From CAZZCN01 sp964652975 (lineage in GTDB: Bacteria > Bacillota > Clostridia > Saccharofermentanales > UBA5734), in the NCBI GenBank assembly GCA_964652975.1, contig CAZZCN010000040.1:1-28049 (forward strand): a DNA stretch of 28,049 nucleotides, written 5' to 3'. This document shows positions 8,362 to 15,489 of this stretch, one piece after another. Every line of letters begins with the position of its first letter. The stretch's first letter is position 1. The notes below the pieces were generated by a model. That model made no database searches. It saw only the letters and a program-made list of their open reading frames with translations, and was not told where the DNA came from. The position numbers and the translations under genes were made by a program.

Positions 8362-8363
8362 AT

Positions 8364-8524
8364 GGATTTTGAGATTTGTGTAAAGTACTCATAACATAGT
8401 AGCCTCATAAGTGGATTAATATACTTCACCTAAAAATCTATTGATTTTAAGATTTATGTAAAGTGCTCAAAACACTGTCACCTCATGATAGCAACAAACA
8501 TACAAGAAAATTGGTTTGGATTTG
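8364..8524 (-). repeat. two degenerate ~80-bp units resembling the 6S RNA 3' tail
   Basis: Plus-strand GATTTT followed about 38 bp later by CCTCAT recurs at 8365/8403 and 8443/8481 (78-bp period). The intervening sequence is highly similar (AGATTTRTGTAAAGTRCTCA in both). The 6S RNA 3' end at 8525-8563 has the same arrangement in weaker form (GATTTT, then ACCCAAAATGCCGTCGCCCC). No open reading frame of note lies here. Confidence 0.55.
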
Positions 8525-8533
8525 GATTTTATT

Positions 8534-8715
8534 AAAAAATACCCAAAATGCCGTCGCCCCTTAATTGATACCCTGCATTTGCAAGGTGGGTGCCCTGCGG
8601 TGGTCTCTTACCATTGTAACAGCCGTAAAGGCCGTAAGCGGTCGTATCCACATCGACCCGAGCTCCCTTTTAATATCTGTAGGTTCAATTAATAGGGCTA
8701 ACGAACATTCCAGGT
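8534..8715 (-). ncRNA. ssrS: 6S RNA (SsrS) candidate
   Basis: 6S RNA binds sigma-A RNA polymerase as an open-promoter mimic. This stretch of about 180 nt contains no reading frame but folds as one long closed stem. The first bases ACCUGGAAUG pair without a gap (allowing G-U) with CAUUUUGGGU at the 3' end, which is followed by a run of six Us. Further in, UUAAUUGA pairs perfectly with UCAAUUAA, and AGCCCU with AGGGGC. The 5' AAUGUUCGUUAG and 3' CACCUUGCA-AA-UGCAGGG hairpin sit where 6S RNAs have similar elements, and GGUCG/CGACC gives an apical hairpin. It has its own promoter and a consistent size. Structure is seen directly; the family name is inferred from layout and motif resemblance. Cobalamin riboswitch, RNase P and SRP RNA signatures are absent. 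Confidence 0.65.
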
Positions 8716-8721
8716 AAGCTT

Positions 8722-8749
8722 ATTATAAACATATTTATATTAAAATCAA
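8722..8749 (-). promoter_or_regulatory. sigma-A promoter of the 6S RNA candidate
   Basis: The minus strand has TTGATT (8744-8749), a 16-bp spacer and TATAAT (8722-8727). The predicted start at about 8715 coincides with the first paired base of the RNA stem, which independently supports both calls. Confidence 0.7.
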
Positions 8750-8773
8750 AGTCTGTTTTTTCACCGATGTTTG

Positions 8774-8782
8774 TGCTATAAT
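8774..8782 (+). promoter_or_regulatory. extended -10 promoter firing rightwards, divergent from 6S RNA
   Basis: TGCTATAAT is a perfect extended -10 on the plus strand, 25 bp beyond the -35 of the 6S promoter. No plus-strand gene follows; a terminator-like hairpin lies at 8882-8913. Confidence 0.4.
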
Positions 8783-8881
8783 AGATTGTGTTTAGAGAAA
8801 AGAAATTCTTTTACAATAAATGTCTTTATTATCCAATTAATAGTCTTTTATATGGATAAAATATTTCATAATCATCAAGCT

Positions 8882-8913
8882 AAAGTTTAGTTATTTGCTT
8901 AACTTTGTTTTTG
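8882..8913 (+). terminator. terminator-like hairpin before the comF 3' end
   Basis: AAAGTTTAG (8882-8890) and CTTAACTTT (8898-8906) form a 9-bp stem with one mismatch, followed on the plus strand by GTTTTTG. Read on the minus strand (the comF direction) it lacks a U-tract, so it fits a short plus-strand transcript better. Confidence 0.35.
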
Positions 8914-8929
8914 TATGTCACACTGTTTT

Positions 8930-9937
8930 CTATCTATTAGATGTAAGGGTTAATCCATTTATTCGAAATTCATTCCTTTTTCCCGGATTATTTGTGCAAT
9001 ATCTGCCTACACTCTCCTGAAGTTCTTTTGCAGCGCAATAAAGCGTCGCACCTGATGTCATGACATCGTCGATTATCAATACTCTCTTGTCGAAAATCAA
9101 CTCAGGATACTCACAATAAAAGGCGTCGGATACATTTCCGATTCTCATTTCCTTGTTTGTCATCTCACTTTGCCGTTTTGTATAATTCTTTCTCACCAGA
9201 CAATTTTTCATCAACGGGACTGACGTCAATTCGGATATTTTTTCGGCAAGCAGACTTGCCTGGTTATAGCCCCTTTCCTTTAACCTTCTGCGATGAAGAG
9301 GCATGGGTATGAGATAATCGTAATCCGATATTATATCTTTAAATACAAATGCTACAATACTGCCAAACGCATTTTTATAATAGGCGGCATCGTAAAATTT
9401 CAGTGCGACCAGAGCCCTTTTTAATGGCTCTTCGTAATAACAAGCGACCATGACTTTTATATTCGCTTCCTTGACAAAATTGCTCTGGTATATCTCTGTG
9501 CTCTTCTCCACACATTTAATAAAGCGCTGATTAGGAGGCCTTAGTGGAATTTTTGCAGTACATTTACGACAGACGTGTTCAAGAGGCAAATCACTTGTTA
9601 CCGCTTCACCACAAAACACGCAAACCGCCGGAAATAGAATGCTTGACACCCATTGAGAGATTAGATAAAGAATATTGTTTTTTTCTTTTATAACATTAAT
9701 TTTAGGGATTTCATTTATGCCACTTTTCAATTTATGATGCTTGTGCATGCTTGGGTAAAAATCTGAATTAGTGTTTTTTATTTTAACAATAAGGCTTGCT
9801 TTATAGTATGTTTCTATTTTTGTTTTAATTATTGTTTTGTATTTTTCAATAAAATCGTTTATATAACATACTGTGTTGGCCTTCGTATATTTTATTTTAT
9901 AGCTATTTGTATTTTTCGATATCTTTTGTTTTCTCAT
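8930..9937 (-). CDS. comF: ComF family phosphoribosyltransferase-like protein
   Basis: ComF proteins are needed for uptake or processing of transforming DNA and share a phosphoribosyltransferase fold. The recognisable part begins near ILFPAVCVFCGEAV with a four-Cys zinc ribbon (CVFC, CRKC). It continues through LIPMPLHRRRLKERGYNQASLLAEKI to the PRPP loop VLIIDDVMTSGATL near the C-terminus. About 90 residues of Lys/Asn/Ile-rich sequence precede the zinc ribbon, which is unusual. Starts near 9937 (ATG) or 9946 (GTG) lie inside recD2. Later in-frame starts (ATG 9748) have no visible ribosome binding site, so the start is uncertain. The overlap with recD2 suggests translational coupling in a metK-recD2-comF operon. 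Confidence 0.82.
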   Translation of the reverse strand: MRKQKISKNTNSYKIKYTKANTVCYINDFIEKYKTIIKTKIETYYKASLIVKIKNTNSDFYPSMHKHHKLKSGINEIPKINVIKEKNNILYLISQWVSSILFPAVCVFCGEAVTSDLPLEHVCRKCTAKIPLRPPNQRFIKCVEKSTEIYQSNFVKEANIKVMVACYYEEPLKRALVALKFYDAAYYKNAFGSIVAFVFKDIISDYDYLIPMPLHRRRLKERGYNQASLLAEKISELTSVPLMKNCLVRKNYTKRQSEMTNKEMRIGNVSDAFYCEYPELIFDKRVLIIDDVMTSGATLYCAAKELQESVGRYCTNNPGKRNEFRINGLTLTSNR

Positions 9938-12305
9938 CTCTGACACCGGTCTGTAGCAGTTTTAAAAGCATCGTGTTTCTTTTTGATACAGTTGTATTGT
10001 TGATCATAGAAGATAGTATTCTCTTTTCGGTTATGACAAACACTCTTTTCTTCGCCCTTGAAAAAGCGGTATATAATAAATTCCTTGTCATCAAAATCCA
10101 TGGCGCATCAGGCAAAATCAAGATTACAACCGGATATTCGCTTCCTTGACTTTTATGTACCGTAATAGCATATGCAAGTTCCAGGTCCTCCAAATCCATC
10201 TGGTTATAGTCCACAAGTCTTTCATCGTCAAAAAGCACGCTGACAATTCCGTCTCTTGGTCCACAGTTTACGACAAATCCTACTTCTCCGTTAAGTACAG
10301 CCTTTCCAGTCTGCCTTTTATCCGCTTGCATTACCCACTGAATCTCATAATTGTTTCTGGTCTGGATGACTTTGTCACCTACAAAGAATCTGTTCCGAGT
10401 CCCTTCCCTGTCAGTTAAAACCACACCATTTCTAGCTTGAAACCTTTCTTGCAGAATGAGGTTTAAGTTAACCGTTCCGCAGATATCCTTTTTTGATGGA
10501 GCGAGAATCTGGACATCCCTTACAGGATCAATTGCGTATTTTTCTTCTAGAATATTCAAATTAAGTCCTACAACAGCATCCATTTTAGATGAATCCCCTT
10601 GCTTTTCTATAAACATACACTCACTTTGTATTGTCTGTTCAAACACAGGATATTGACCATTCAAAATGGAGTGGGAATTCACTGCAATCAGACCGCCCTG
10701 TTCCTGTCTGTATACTTTATCCAGTTTTATACATCCTACCGCCTTTGATAAAATCATGTCGCCGAGAACATTGCCGGCTCCGACCGCCGGAAGTTGGTTG
10801 GCATCGCCGATAAGTACAATCGGACAATTAAAATTAACAGCTTTTAAAAGAGATTTCATTAAAAACACGTCAATCATTGATGCTTCATCAATAAATACAA
10901 TATCCGCTTCTATCGGATTGAATTCATCTCTTATAAATACAAGTTCGAACTCATCCATTTCTGACCTGTATTGAAACTCCAACAGTCTGTGTATTGTCTT
11001 TGCTTCACATTTAGTTATTTCCTGCATTCTTTTGGCAGCTCTTCCTGTAGGTGCGGCCAGTGCAATTTTCTTGCCGGTATCGGATACATGCCTGCTCAAA
11101 AAATTTAGCAATGTAGTTTTACCTGTTCCGGGACCACCTGTTATAACTGTTACAGGATTGGTAAGACACTGAAAAATTGCTGTTATCTGTTCTTCGTCAA
11201 ATTCAAAGCCAAAATTCAAGGACTCACTGGTAATTTTGCTTCTCAATTTGTCAATGCCTGATGATGATTCCAAGCCGCAACTGCAATTTTTGATTCTGTT
11301 TTTTATGTTTTCGGCTATTTCTTTTTCTGCCTCGTATACAATTTTGATTGCTGCCAGGTTTTCATCATCGATATACTGTATCTTTTCGTTATTTTTGAGG
11401 CAATTCAGATTGTCTTCATTTATTTCAAGCTGCCATCCCAGAAGCTTGGATGCTTCCTTGTATAATATAGTCAATTCAAGACATGTGTGCCCTGCAGCAA
11501 GATAATTCTTGAGCACGGCATAGAGGACACTCTCAATTCGCTGTGAAGATCTTGTATCGTAGCCCATATCCATGGCTATCCTGTCGACGACTTGAAATTT
11601 TACACCAAATTCGTGCTGGAATAGTTTATAAGGATTGTCTTTAATTACTTCAAGAGACTTTTCTCTAAAAACCTTTTCTATTTTTACACAGGTATTTTGA
11701 TTAATATTGTATTGTGCCAAAAATAGAAATAAATCCTGAAATCTTCCACGATCTGTAAGGATTTTAGCATACTCGTTAGCCTTTGACCTGCTGATACCTT
11801 TAATAGATGATATTTTTTCTGGCTTTTTCATCATTATATCCAGTGTATCAAGCCCGTATTTGGCAGTTATCTTCTTTGCCATTGCAGGTCCTATTCCCTT
11901 CAAGAATCCATCGGACAGATACTTTTCTATAGATGATAAAGATGTGTGTGCGGATTTTGTATATTTTTCAACTTTGAATTGTTCTCCGTAACTGCTATGT
12001 AAAACGAATTTTCCATAGACTGACAACTGTTCACCTTCACATATGAACGGCAACGATCCGACAGCAACAAAATCATCATCCAAGCCTTGCATAAGACAGA
12101 CGGTATATCCGTTCTTTTCATTTCTAAAAAGAATTTTCTCTACCGCACATTCAATTGAAATTTCTTCGCAGTCGTCATTTGATGAATTGCTATTTAGTTT
12201 TATGGATGCGTCGTCGCTATTATCAGCAAGATTAACTTGCCTTTTATCATTAAAATCGCTTTTCACTCCAGAGCTTTTGCTATTGTTTCCGTCAGATTTT
12301 TGCAT
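9903..12305 (-). CDS. recD2: ATP-dependent RecD2-like DNA helicase
   Basis: RecD2 is a 5'-3' SF1B helicase that acts without RecB and RecC. The 800-residue protein has an N-terminal OB-like region (ISIECAVEKILFRNEKNGYTV, about residues 49-69). Helix-hairpin-helix segments follow (FLKGIGPAMAKKITAKYG; SSIKGISRSKANEYA), characteristic of RecD2 rather than RecD. Then come Walker A VITGGPGTGKTTLL (about 387-400), Walker B/DEAD-like VFIDEASMIDV, motif III LIGDANQLPAVGAG, and the C-terminal YAITVHKSQGSEYPVVIL. The first 45 or so residues are Ser/Asn/Asp-rich and unconserved in appearance. ATG at 12305 overlaps metK by 14 bp with only a weak AAAGG nearby, so translation is probably coupled to metK. 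Confidence 0.93.
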   Translation of the reverse strand: MQKSDGNNSKSSGVKSDFNDKRQVNLADNSDDASIKLNSNSSNDDCEEISIECAVEKILFRNEKNGYTVCLMQGLDDDFVAVGSLPFICEGEQLSVYGKFVLHSSYGEQFKVEKYTKSAHTSLSSIEKYLSDGFLKGIGPAMAKKITAKYGLDTLDIMMKKPEKISSIKGISRSKANEYAKILTDRGRFQDLFLFLAQYNINQNTCVKIEKVFREKSLEVIKDNPYKLFQHEFGVKFQVVDRIAMDMGYDTRSSQRIESVLYAVLKNYLAAGHTCLELTILYKEASKLLGWQLEINEDNLNCLKNNEKIQYIDDENLAAIKIVYEAEKEIAENIKNRIKNCSCGLESSSGIDKLRSKITSESLNFGFEFDEEQITAIFQCLTNPVTVITGGPGTGKTTLLNFLSRHVSDTGKKIALAAPTGRAAKRMQEITKCEAKTIHRLLEFQYRSEMDEFELVFIRDEFNPIEADIVFIDEASMIDVFLMKSLLKAVNFNCPIVLIGDANQLPAVGAGNVLGDMILSKAVGCIKLDKVYRQEQGGLIAVNSHSILNGQYPVFEQTIQSECMFIEKQGDSSKMDAVVGLNLNILEEKYAIDPVRDVQILAPSKKDICGTVNLNLILQERFQARNGVVLTDREGTRNRFFVGDKVIQTRNNYEIQWVMQADKRQTGKAVLNGEVGFVVNCGPRDGIVSVLFDDERLVDYNQMDLEDLELAYAITVHKSQGSEYPVVILILPDAPWILMTRNLLYTAFSRAKKRVFVITEKRILSSMINNTTVSKRNTMLLKLLQTGVRDEKTKDIEKYK

Positions 12306-13500
12306 AAGCCTTTAATGTGTCTGCCATGTCTGTTTTTTCCCATGGCAGGTCAAGATCCTTGCGTCCAAAATGGCCGTAAGCGGCTATCTGTCTGTAAATC
12401 GGTCTTCTTAGTTTCAGTTTTTCGATAATTGCCTCAGGCCTTAGGTCGAATAGTTTATTTACTATTTCGGAGATATTCTCGTCAGCAATCACTCCAGAGC
12501 CGAAAGTGTTAATCATAATCGATACAGGATGGGCAACACCTATTGCATATGCAAGTTGAACTTCACATTCACTTGCAAGTCCTGATACGACAATGTTCTT
12601 TGCCACATATCTAGCGGCGTAGGCGGCAGAACGGTCGACCTTGGTCGGGTCTTTACCGGAGAATGCTCCTCCTCCATGCCTTGCGTATCCTCCGTATGTA
12701 TCAACTATGATTTTGCGTCCTGTTAGGCCTGAATCAGCCTGTGGTCCACCATTTTCGAACTTGCCGGTAGGATTGATATATATCTTGGTGTTTTCGTCCA
12801 ATAATTCTTTAGGAATGACGGCATCAATAACTTCACGTCTGATGTCTTCTTTTATTTGTGTCTGCTCAATTTTAGGACCATGCTGTGATGAGATGACTAT
12901 TGTATCTATGCGTACAGGCGTTTTACCGTGATATTCCACTGTCACCTGTGACTTGCCATCCGGTCTCAAGTATGAAAGAGTACCATCCTTCCTTACCTTT
13001 GCAAGTTGAAAGCACAAAGCGTGTGCAAGTGAAATCGGTAGTGGCATTTTCTCTTCGGTATCAGAGCAGGCATATCCAAACATCATTCCCTGATCTCCTG
13101 CACCGGTTGCCTCCAACTCGTCATTCACTGAACTTACCGAATGCTGGACTTCGAATGACTTATCTACACCCATTGCAATATCCGGTGATTGCTCGTGAAT
13201 CGAGGTCAATACTGCGCACGTCTCATAATCGAATCCATACTTTGCCCTGTCATATCCTATTTCTTTGATTGTATTTCTCACAATTGATGGAATATCTACA
13301 TAACAGTCCGTAGTTATCTCCCCCATTACTAGAACCATTCCAACAGTAACTGCAGTTTCACAAGCAACCCTTGCGTTCGGTTGTTCAGTCAATATTGCAT
13401 CCAGAACCGCGTCGGAAATCTGATCGCAAATTTTATCAGGATGTCCCTCTGTTACCGATTCTGAAGAAAATAACCACTTTTCATTTTTGTCTCTGTACAT
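12292..13500 (-). CDS. metK: S-adenosylmethionine synthetase
   Basis: MetK makes SAM from methionine and ATP in the cytoplasm. All signatures are present in 402 residues: EGHPDKICDQISDAVLDAIL near residue 18, the hexapeptide-type GAGDQGMMFGYA (ATP site) near 130, GGGAFSGKDPTKVDRSAAYAAR (P-loop-like), and AIGVAHPVSI. Length is standard. ATG at 13500 follows GGAGGT by about 5 nt. It is the first gene of the metK-recD2-comF group. No SAM riboswitch is visible: the promoter lies only about 40 bp upstream, at the edge of a repeat element that may therefore influence its expression. Confidence 0.97.
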   Translation of the reverse strand: MYRDKNEKWLFSSESVTEGHPDKICDQISDAVLDAILTEQPNARVACETAVTVGMVLVMGEITTDCYVDIPSIVRNTIKEIGYDRAKYGFDYETCAVLTSIHEQSPDIAMGVDKSFEVQHSVSSVNDELEATGAGDQGMMFGYACSDTEEKMPLPISLAHALCFQLAKVRKDGTLSYLRPDGKSQVTVEYHGKTPVRIDTIVISSQHGPKIEQTQIKEDIRREVIDAVIPKELLDENTKIYINPTGKFENGGPQADSGLTGRKIIVDTYGGYARHGGGAFSGKDPTKVDRSAAYAARYVAKNIVVSGLASECEVQLAYAIGVAHPVSIMINTFGSGVIADENISEIVNKLFDLRPEAIIEKLKLRRPIYRQIAAYGHFGRKDLDLPWEKTDMADTLKAYAKI

Positions 13501-13535
13501 TTCATACCTCCGATTTTATAATTAAGTGAATTTAT

Positions 13536-13544
13536 ATTATAGCA
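13536..13544 (-). promoter_or_regulatory. metK: extended -10 promoter of metK, at the edge of repeat copy 1
   Basis: The minus strand reads TGCTATAAT, about 36 nt before the metK ATG. The TTTGCTATA part is the terminal sequence of the 98-bp repeat (13539-13636), so the promoter is partly supplied by the repeat. Confidence 0.5.
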
Positions 13545-13636
13545 AACTTATTTATGTAATATAATTGAAAATAAAAAAATAGTTTGCCGAATACGCTTTG
13601 ATATAATATTTAAAATAAGACTATTTCAAAACGCTA
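13539..13636. repeat. double-palindrome repeat, copy 1
   Basis: It starts (plus strand) TATAGCAAACTTATTTAT and ends TTTCAAAACGCTA. The internal junction is AATAGTTTGCCGAATACGC. GCAAACT..ATT pairs with AATAGTTTGC, and CGCTTTGA with TCAAAACG. It sits 20 bp beyond the araC-type gene's stop codon and directly upstream of metK. Confidence 0.8.
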
Positions 13637-13656
13637 CAAATATGCTCTGCTATTAC

Positions 13657-14628
13657 TTAATTTTTGTCTGCCTCGAATAATTTTTTGCGGTATTCCATAG
13701 GCGTGACTCCCATTTGCTTTCGAAATGCAGCGTTAAATCTCTGAGGGCTTGCAAATCCAACTTGTGTTGCAATTCCTCCGATTTTTATATCTCGCTGCCC
13801 TAACAACTTGCACGCATGGTTGACTCTCACCTGCATAAGAAAGCTCATCGGACTCATCCCGGTCTCATCCCTGAATGCCCTGGTAAAATATCCCTGGCTT
13901 AAAAAAACGTATGCTGCTGCATCAGTTACCGATACATCCCGGTCATGATTCTCTGCCAGGTAGTTTCTCGCTATTGTCACAAGTTCTTTGGCTTTACCCA
14001 CCTTGACACGCAGACTCTCTTCCCATTCCTCCCTCAGCCCCCTTGACAATGCCACCAATAGTTCCATAGCCAAAAACTGCATCATCAACTCTTTGCCATA
14101 GGCTTCACCCTTGCTTTCGAGCAGGATTCTTTCGACAATTCCGGCAATGTCCTGTCTGATTTTGCCTTTAATTGTTAGATATGGATCATGTTTTTCTTCT
14201 TTTGATGTTAATTCTTGCTTGCCGCTTGCAAATTGCAAAAAACTTTCAATTGTCGTTGTCGATATTCTTGGAATCGTGACAAGAGTTGTCTCATAATTAT
14301 TGGATGATGTACTGGTACCTGAATTTTGTCTAAAATCAAAATAAAGCACCACCATGTCAACCTTACCTTCGTCAACTGATATCTTATGAGCCTGACTGGG
14401 GCGTATTACAAGTGTATCACCTTTTCTGACGATGATATGCCTTCCTTCAATGTCAAACGAAGCCTTGCCGGACTTAATGTATAAAAGTTCGTGGAAAAGG
14501 TGTCGGTTATAACTTTGAGGATAGTCATCCTTTGCATATTGTCTCTCAATACCTTTAAAAACAACAGGTATGGCTCCTGTGATACTCGTTATGCTTTTCT
14601 CGAGTTCAGGCAATAAATCTTCAAACAA
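13657..14628 (-). CDS. AraC family transcriptional regulator with cupin-like sensor domain
   Basis: This is a DNA-binding regulator of 323 residues. The N-terminal half is a cupin-type sensor: LFHELLYIKSGKASFDIEGRHIIVRKGDTLVIRPSQAHKI is characteristic. The C-terminal 100 residues form the double helix-turn-helix, with DVSVTDAAAYVFLSQGYFTRAFRDETGMSP and DIKIGGIATQVGFASPQRFNAAFRKQMGVTPMEYRK. The start is TTG at 14628, seven nt after AGGGGAG. The gene stands alone between copies of the 98-bp repeat. Targets are unknown. A direct repeat with AraC-like spacing lies further upstream at 15402-15436 but no functional link is shown. It is more likely a sugar or stress regulator than a pilus regulator. 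Confidence 0.9.
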   Translation of the reverse strand: MFEDLLPELEKSITSITGAIPVVFKGIERQYAKDDYPQSYNRHLFHELLYIKSGKASFDIEGRHIIVRKGDTLVIRPSQAHKISVDEGKVDMVVLYFDFRQNSGTSTSSNNYETTLVTIPRISTTTIESFLQFASGKQELTSKEEKHDPYLTIKGKIRQDIAGIVERILLESKGEAYGKELMMQFLAMELLVALSRGLREEWEESLRVKVGKAKELVTIARNYLAENHDRDVSVTDAAAYVFLSQGYFTRAFRDETGMSPMSFLMQVRVNHACKLLGQRDIKIGGIATQVGFASPQRFNAAFRKQMGVTPMEYRKKLFEADKN

Positions 14629-14812
14629 AGTTTTGCTCCCCTTTCAAATAAAAATCATTGTTATGCATAAATAATAACTGCAAATTGAGGAATCAGAACT
14701 ATAGCTCTTCTATGAAATCAAATTCTCTCAATATCATCCATTTGAACATTAATTATTATGATACCAAATTTTTATATAAAACGAAACAGTATATATATTA
14801 TATTTTAAATAT

Positions 14813-14912
14813 ATAGCAAACTTATTTATCTTATATGATAAATAATACGAATAAACAGTTTGCCGAATGTGTTTTTGTAGCACATATATTATACAACCTA
14901 TTCAAAACGTTA
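14813..14912. repeat. double-palindrome repeat, copy 2
   Basis: Same orientation as copies 1 and 3. It begins TATAGCAAACTTATTTAT, has ACAGTTTGCCGAATGTGTTTT in the middle, and ends TTCAAAACGTTATA. It is the most diverged copy; its second palindrome is partly degraded. It lies about 190 bp upstream of the AraC-type gene, in the 442-bp spacer that contains no protein gene. Confidence 0.8.
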
Positions 14913-14968
14913 TATTTATAATGTTTCGTTTACAACGGGAGTAGTAAATTCTATGTATTTTCTGATTT

Positions 14969-15068
14969 ATATCAAACTTATTTATGTTATACAATTTTGA
15001 ATATGAAAAATAGTTTGCCGTATGCGTTTTAATAGCAAATTAATTATACTATTTATTTCAAAACGCTA
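14969..15068. repeat. double-palindrome repeat, copy 3
   Basis: It begins TATATCAAACTTATTTATG, has AATAGTTTGCCGTATGCG in the middle and ends TTTCAAAACGCTATA. GCGTTTT and AAAACGC are perfect arms of the second palindrome. It ends only 2 bp before the stop codon of the YdbC-like gene at 15071 and lies about 57 bp from copy 2. Confidence 0.8.
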
Positions 15069-15070
15069 TA

Positions 15071-15355
15071 CTATCCAAGCACCATTGCCGAAAAATCAAA
15101 ATCGCATATCAATTCTCTTAGCTTTTCAGCTTCTCTTACATTCAAGCTGGTGCCTCTGCTCATTTTTTCGTGTTCGGAGTCCCATTCCCTGATGTCGATT
15201 TTGGGGTTTGCATCATTCCATTTTACGATGTTCAATTCCTTGTTCCAACCTGTGCTATTGGTTCCTAGGACACCGATATGGTTTATAATTTCGAATTTGA
15301 ACTCGTCATTGTGGTCTTCACGTTTTCCTGTATTTTTGTTAAGTGTCTTATTCAT
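15071..15355 (-). CDS. YdbC/PC4-like ssDNA-binding protein
   Basis: This is a 94-residue protein of the bacterial YdbC family, which has the fold of eukaryotic transcriptional coactivator PC4 and binds single-stranded DNA as a dimer. The segment from FKFEIINHIGVLGTNSTGWN through ELNIVKWNDANPKIDIREWD to EHEKMSRGTSL matches the family pattern (GVLSTSSTGW, ELN, DIRxW, K/RG), followed by the C-terminal helix EAEKLRELICDF. The first 18 residues are polar and basic. ATG at 15355 follows GGAGG by about 6 nt. A TATAAT lies upstream at 15390-15395. The gene stands between the end of the Tad operon and the AraC-type gene; its stop codon abuts repeat copy 3. Confidence 0.85.
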   Translation of the reverse strand: MNKTLNKNTGKREDHNDEFKFEIINHIGVLGTNSTGWNKELNIVKWNDANPKIDIREWDSEHEKMSRGTSLNVREAEKLRELICDFDFSAMVLG

Positions 15356-15401
15356 ATTTATCCTCCAGTAATTTTTTTTATTAATTCTGATTATACTTTA
15401 A

Positions 15402-15436
15402 ATTTAATACCTACTAAGTTTTTATTTAATTCCTAC
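15402..15436. repeat. 13-bp direct repeat upstream of the YdbC-like gene
   Basis: ATTTAATACCTAC (15402-15414) and ATTTAATTCCTAC (15424-15436) differ at one position and are spaced 22 bp centre to centre, about two helical turns. They lie just upstream of the -10-like TATAAT at 15390-15395 (minus strand), an activator-like position. Confidence 0.45.
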
Positions 15437-15489
15437 CATTGGGTTCTTAATAAATTTTATAGTTTCTGATTTGGATTTTATTTTTTACT

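Noticed and set aside
8560..8715. Cobalamin riboswitch on the minus strand (AAAAGGGA followed by a CCGC-like segment)
   Set aside because: The GCCACTG box and the B12-box order are absent, no B12-related gene follows, and the 5'/3' end pairing with its own promoter and U-tract fits a free-standing 6S-like RNA better.
13501..13660. SAM riboswitch upstream of metK
   Set aside because: The promoter is about 36 nt from the start codon and the upstream sequence is the 98-bp repeat. No SAM-I core motifs are seen.
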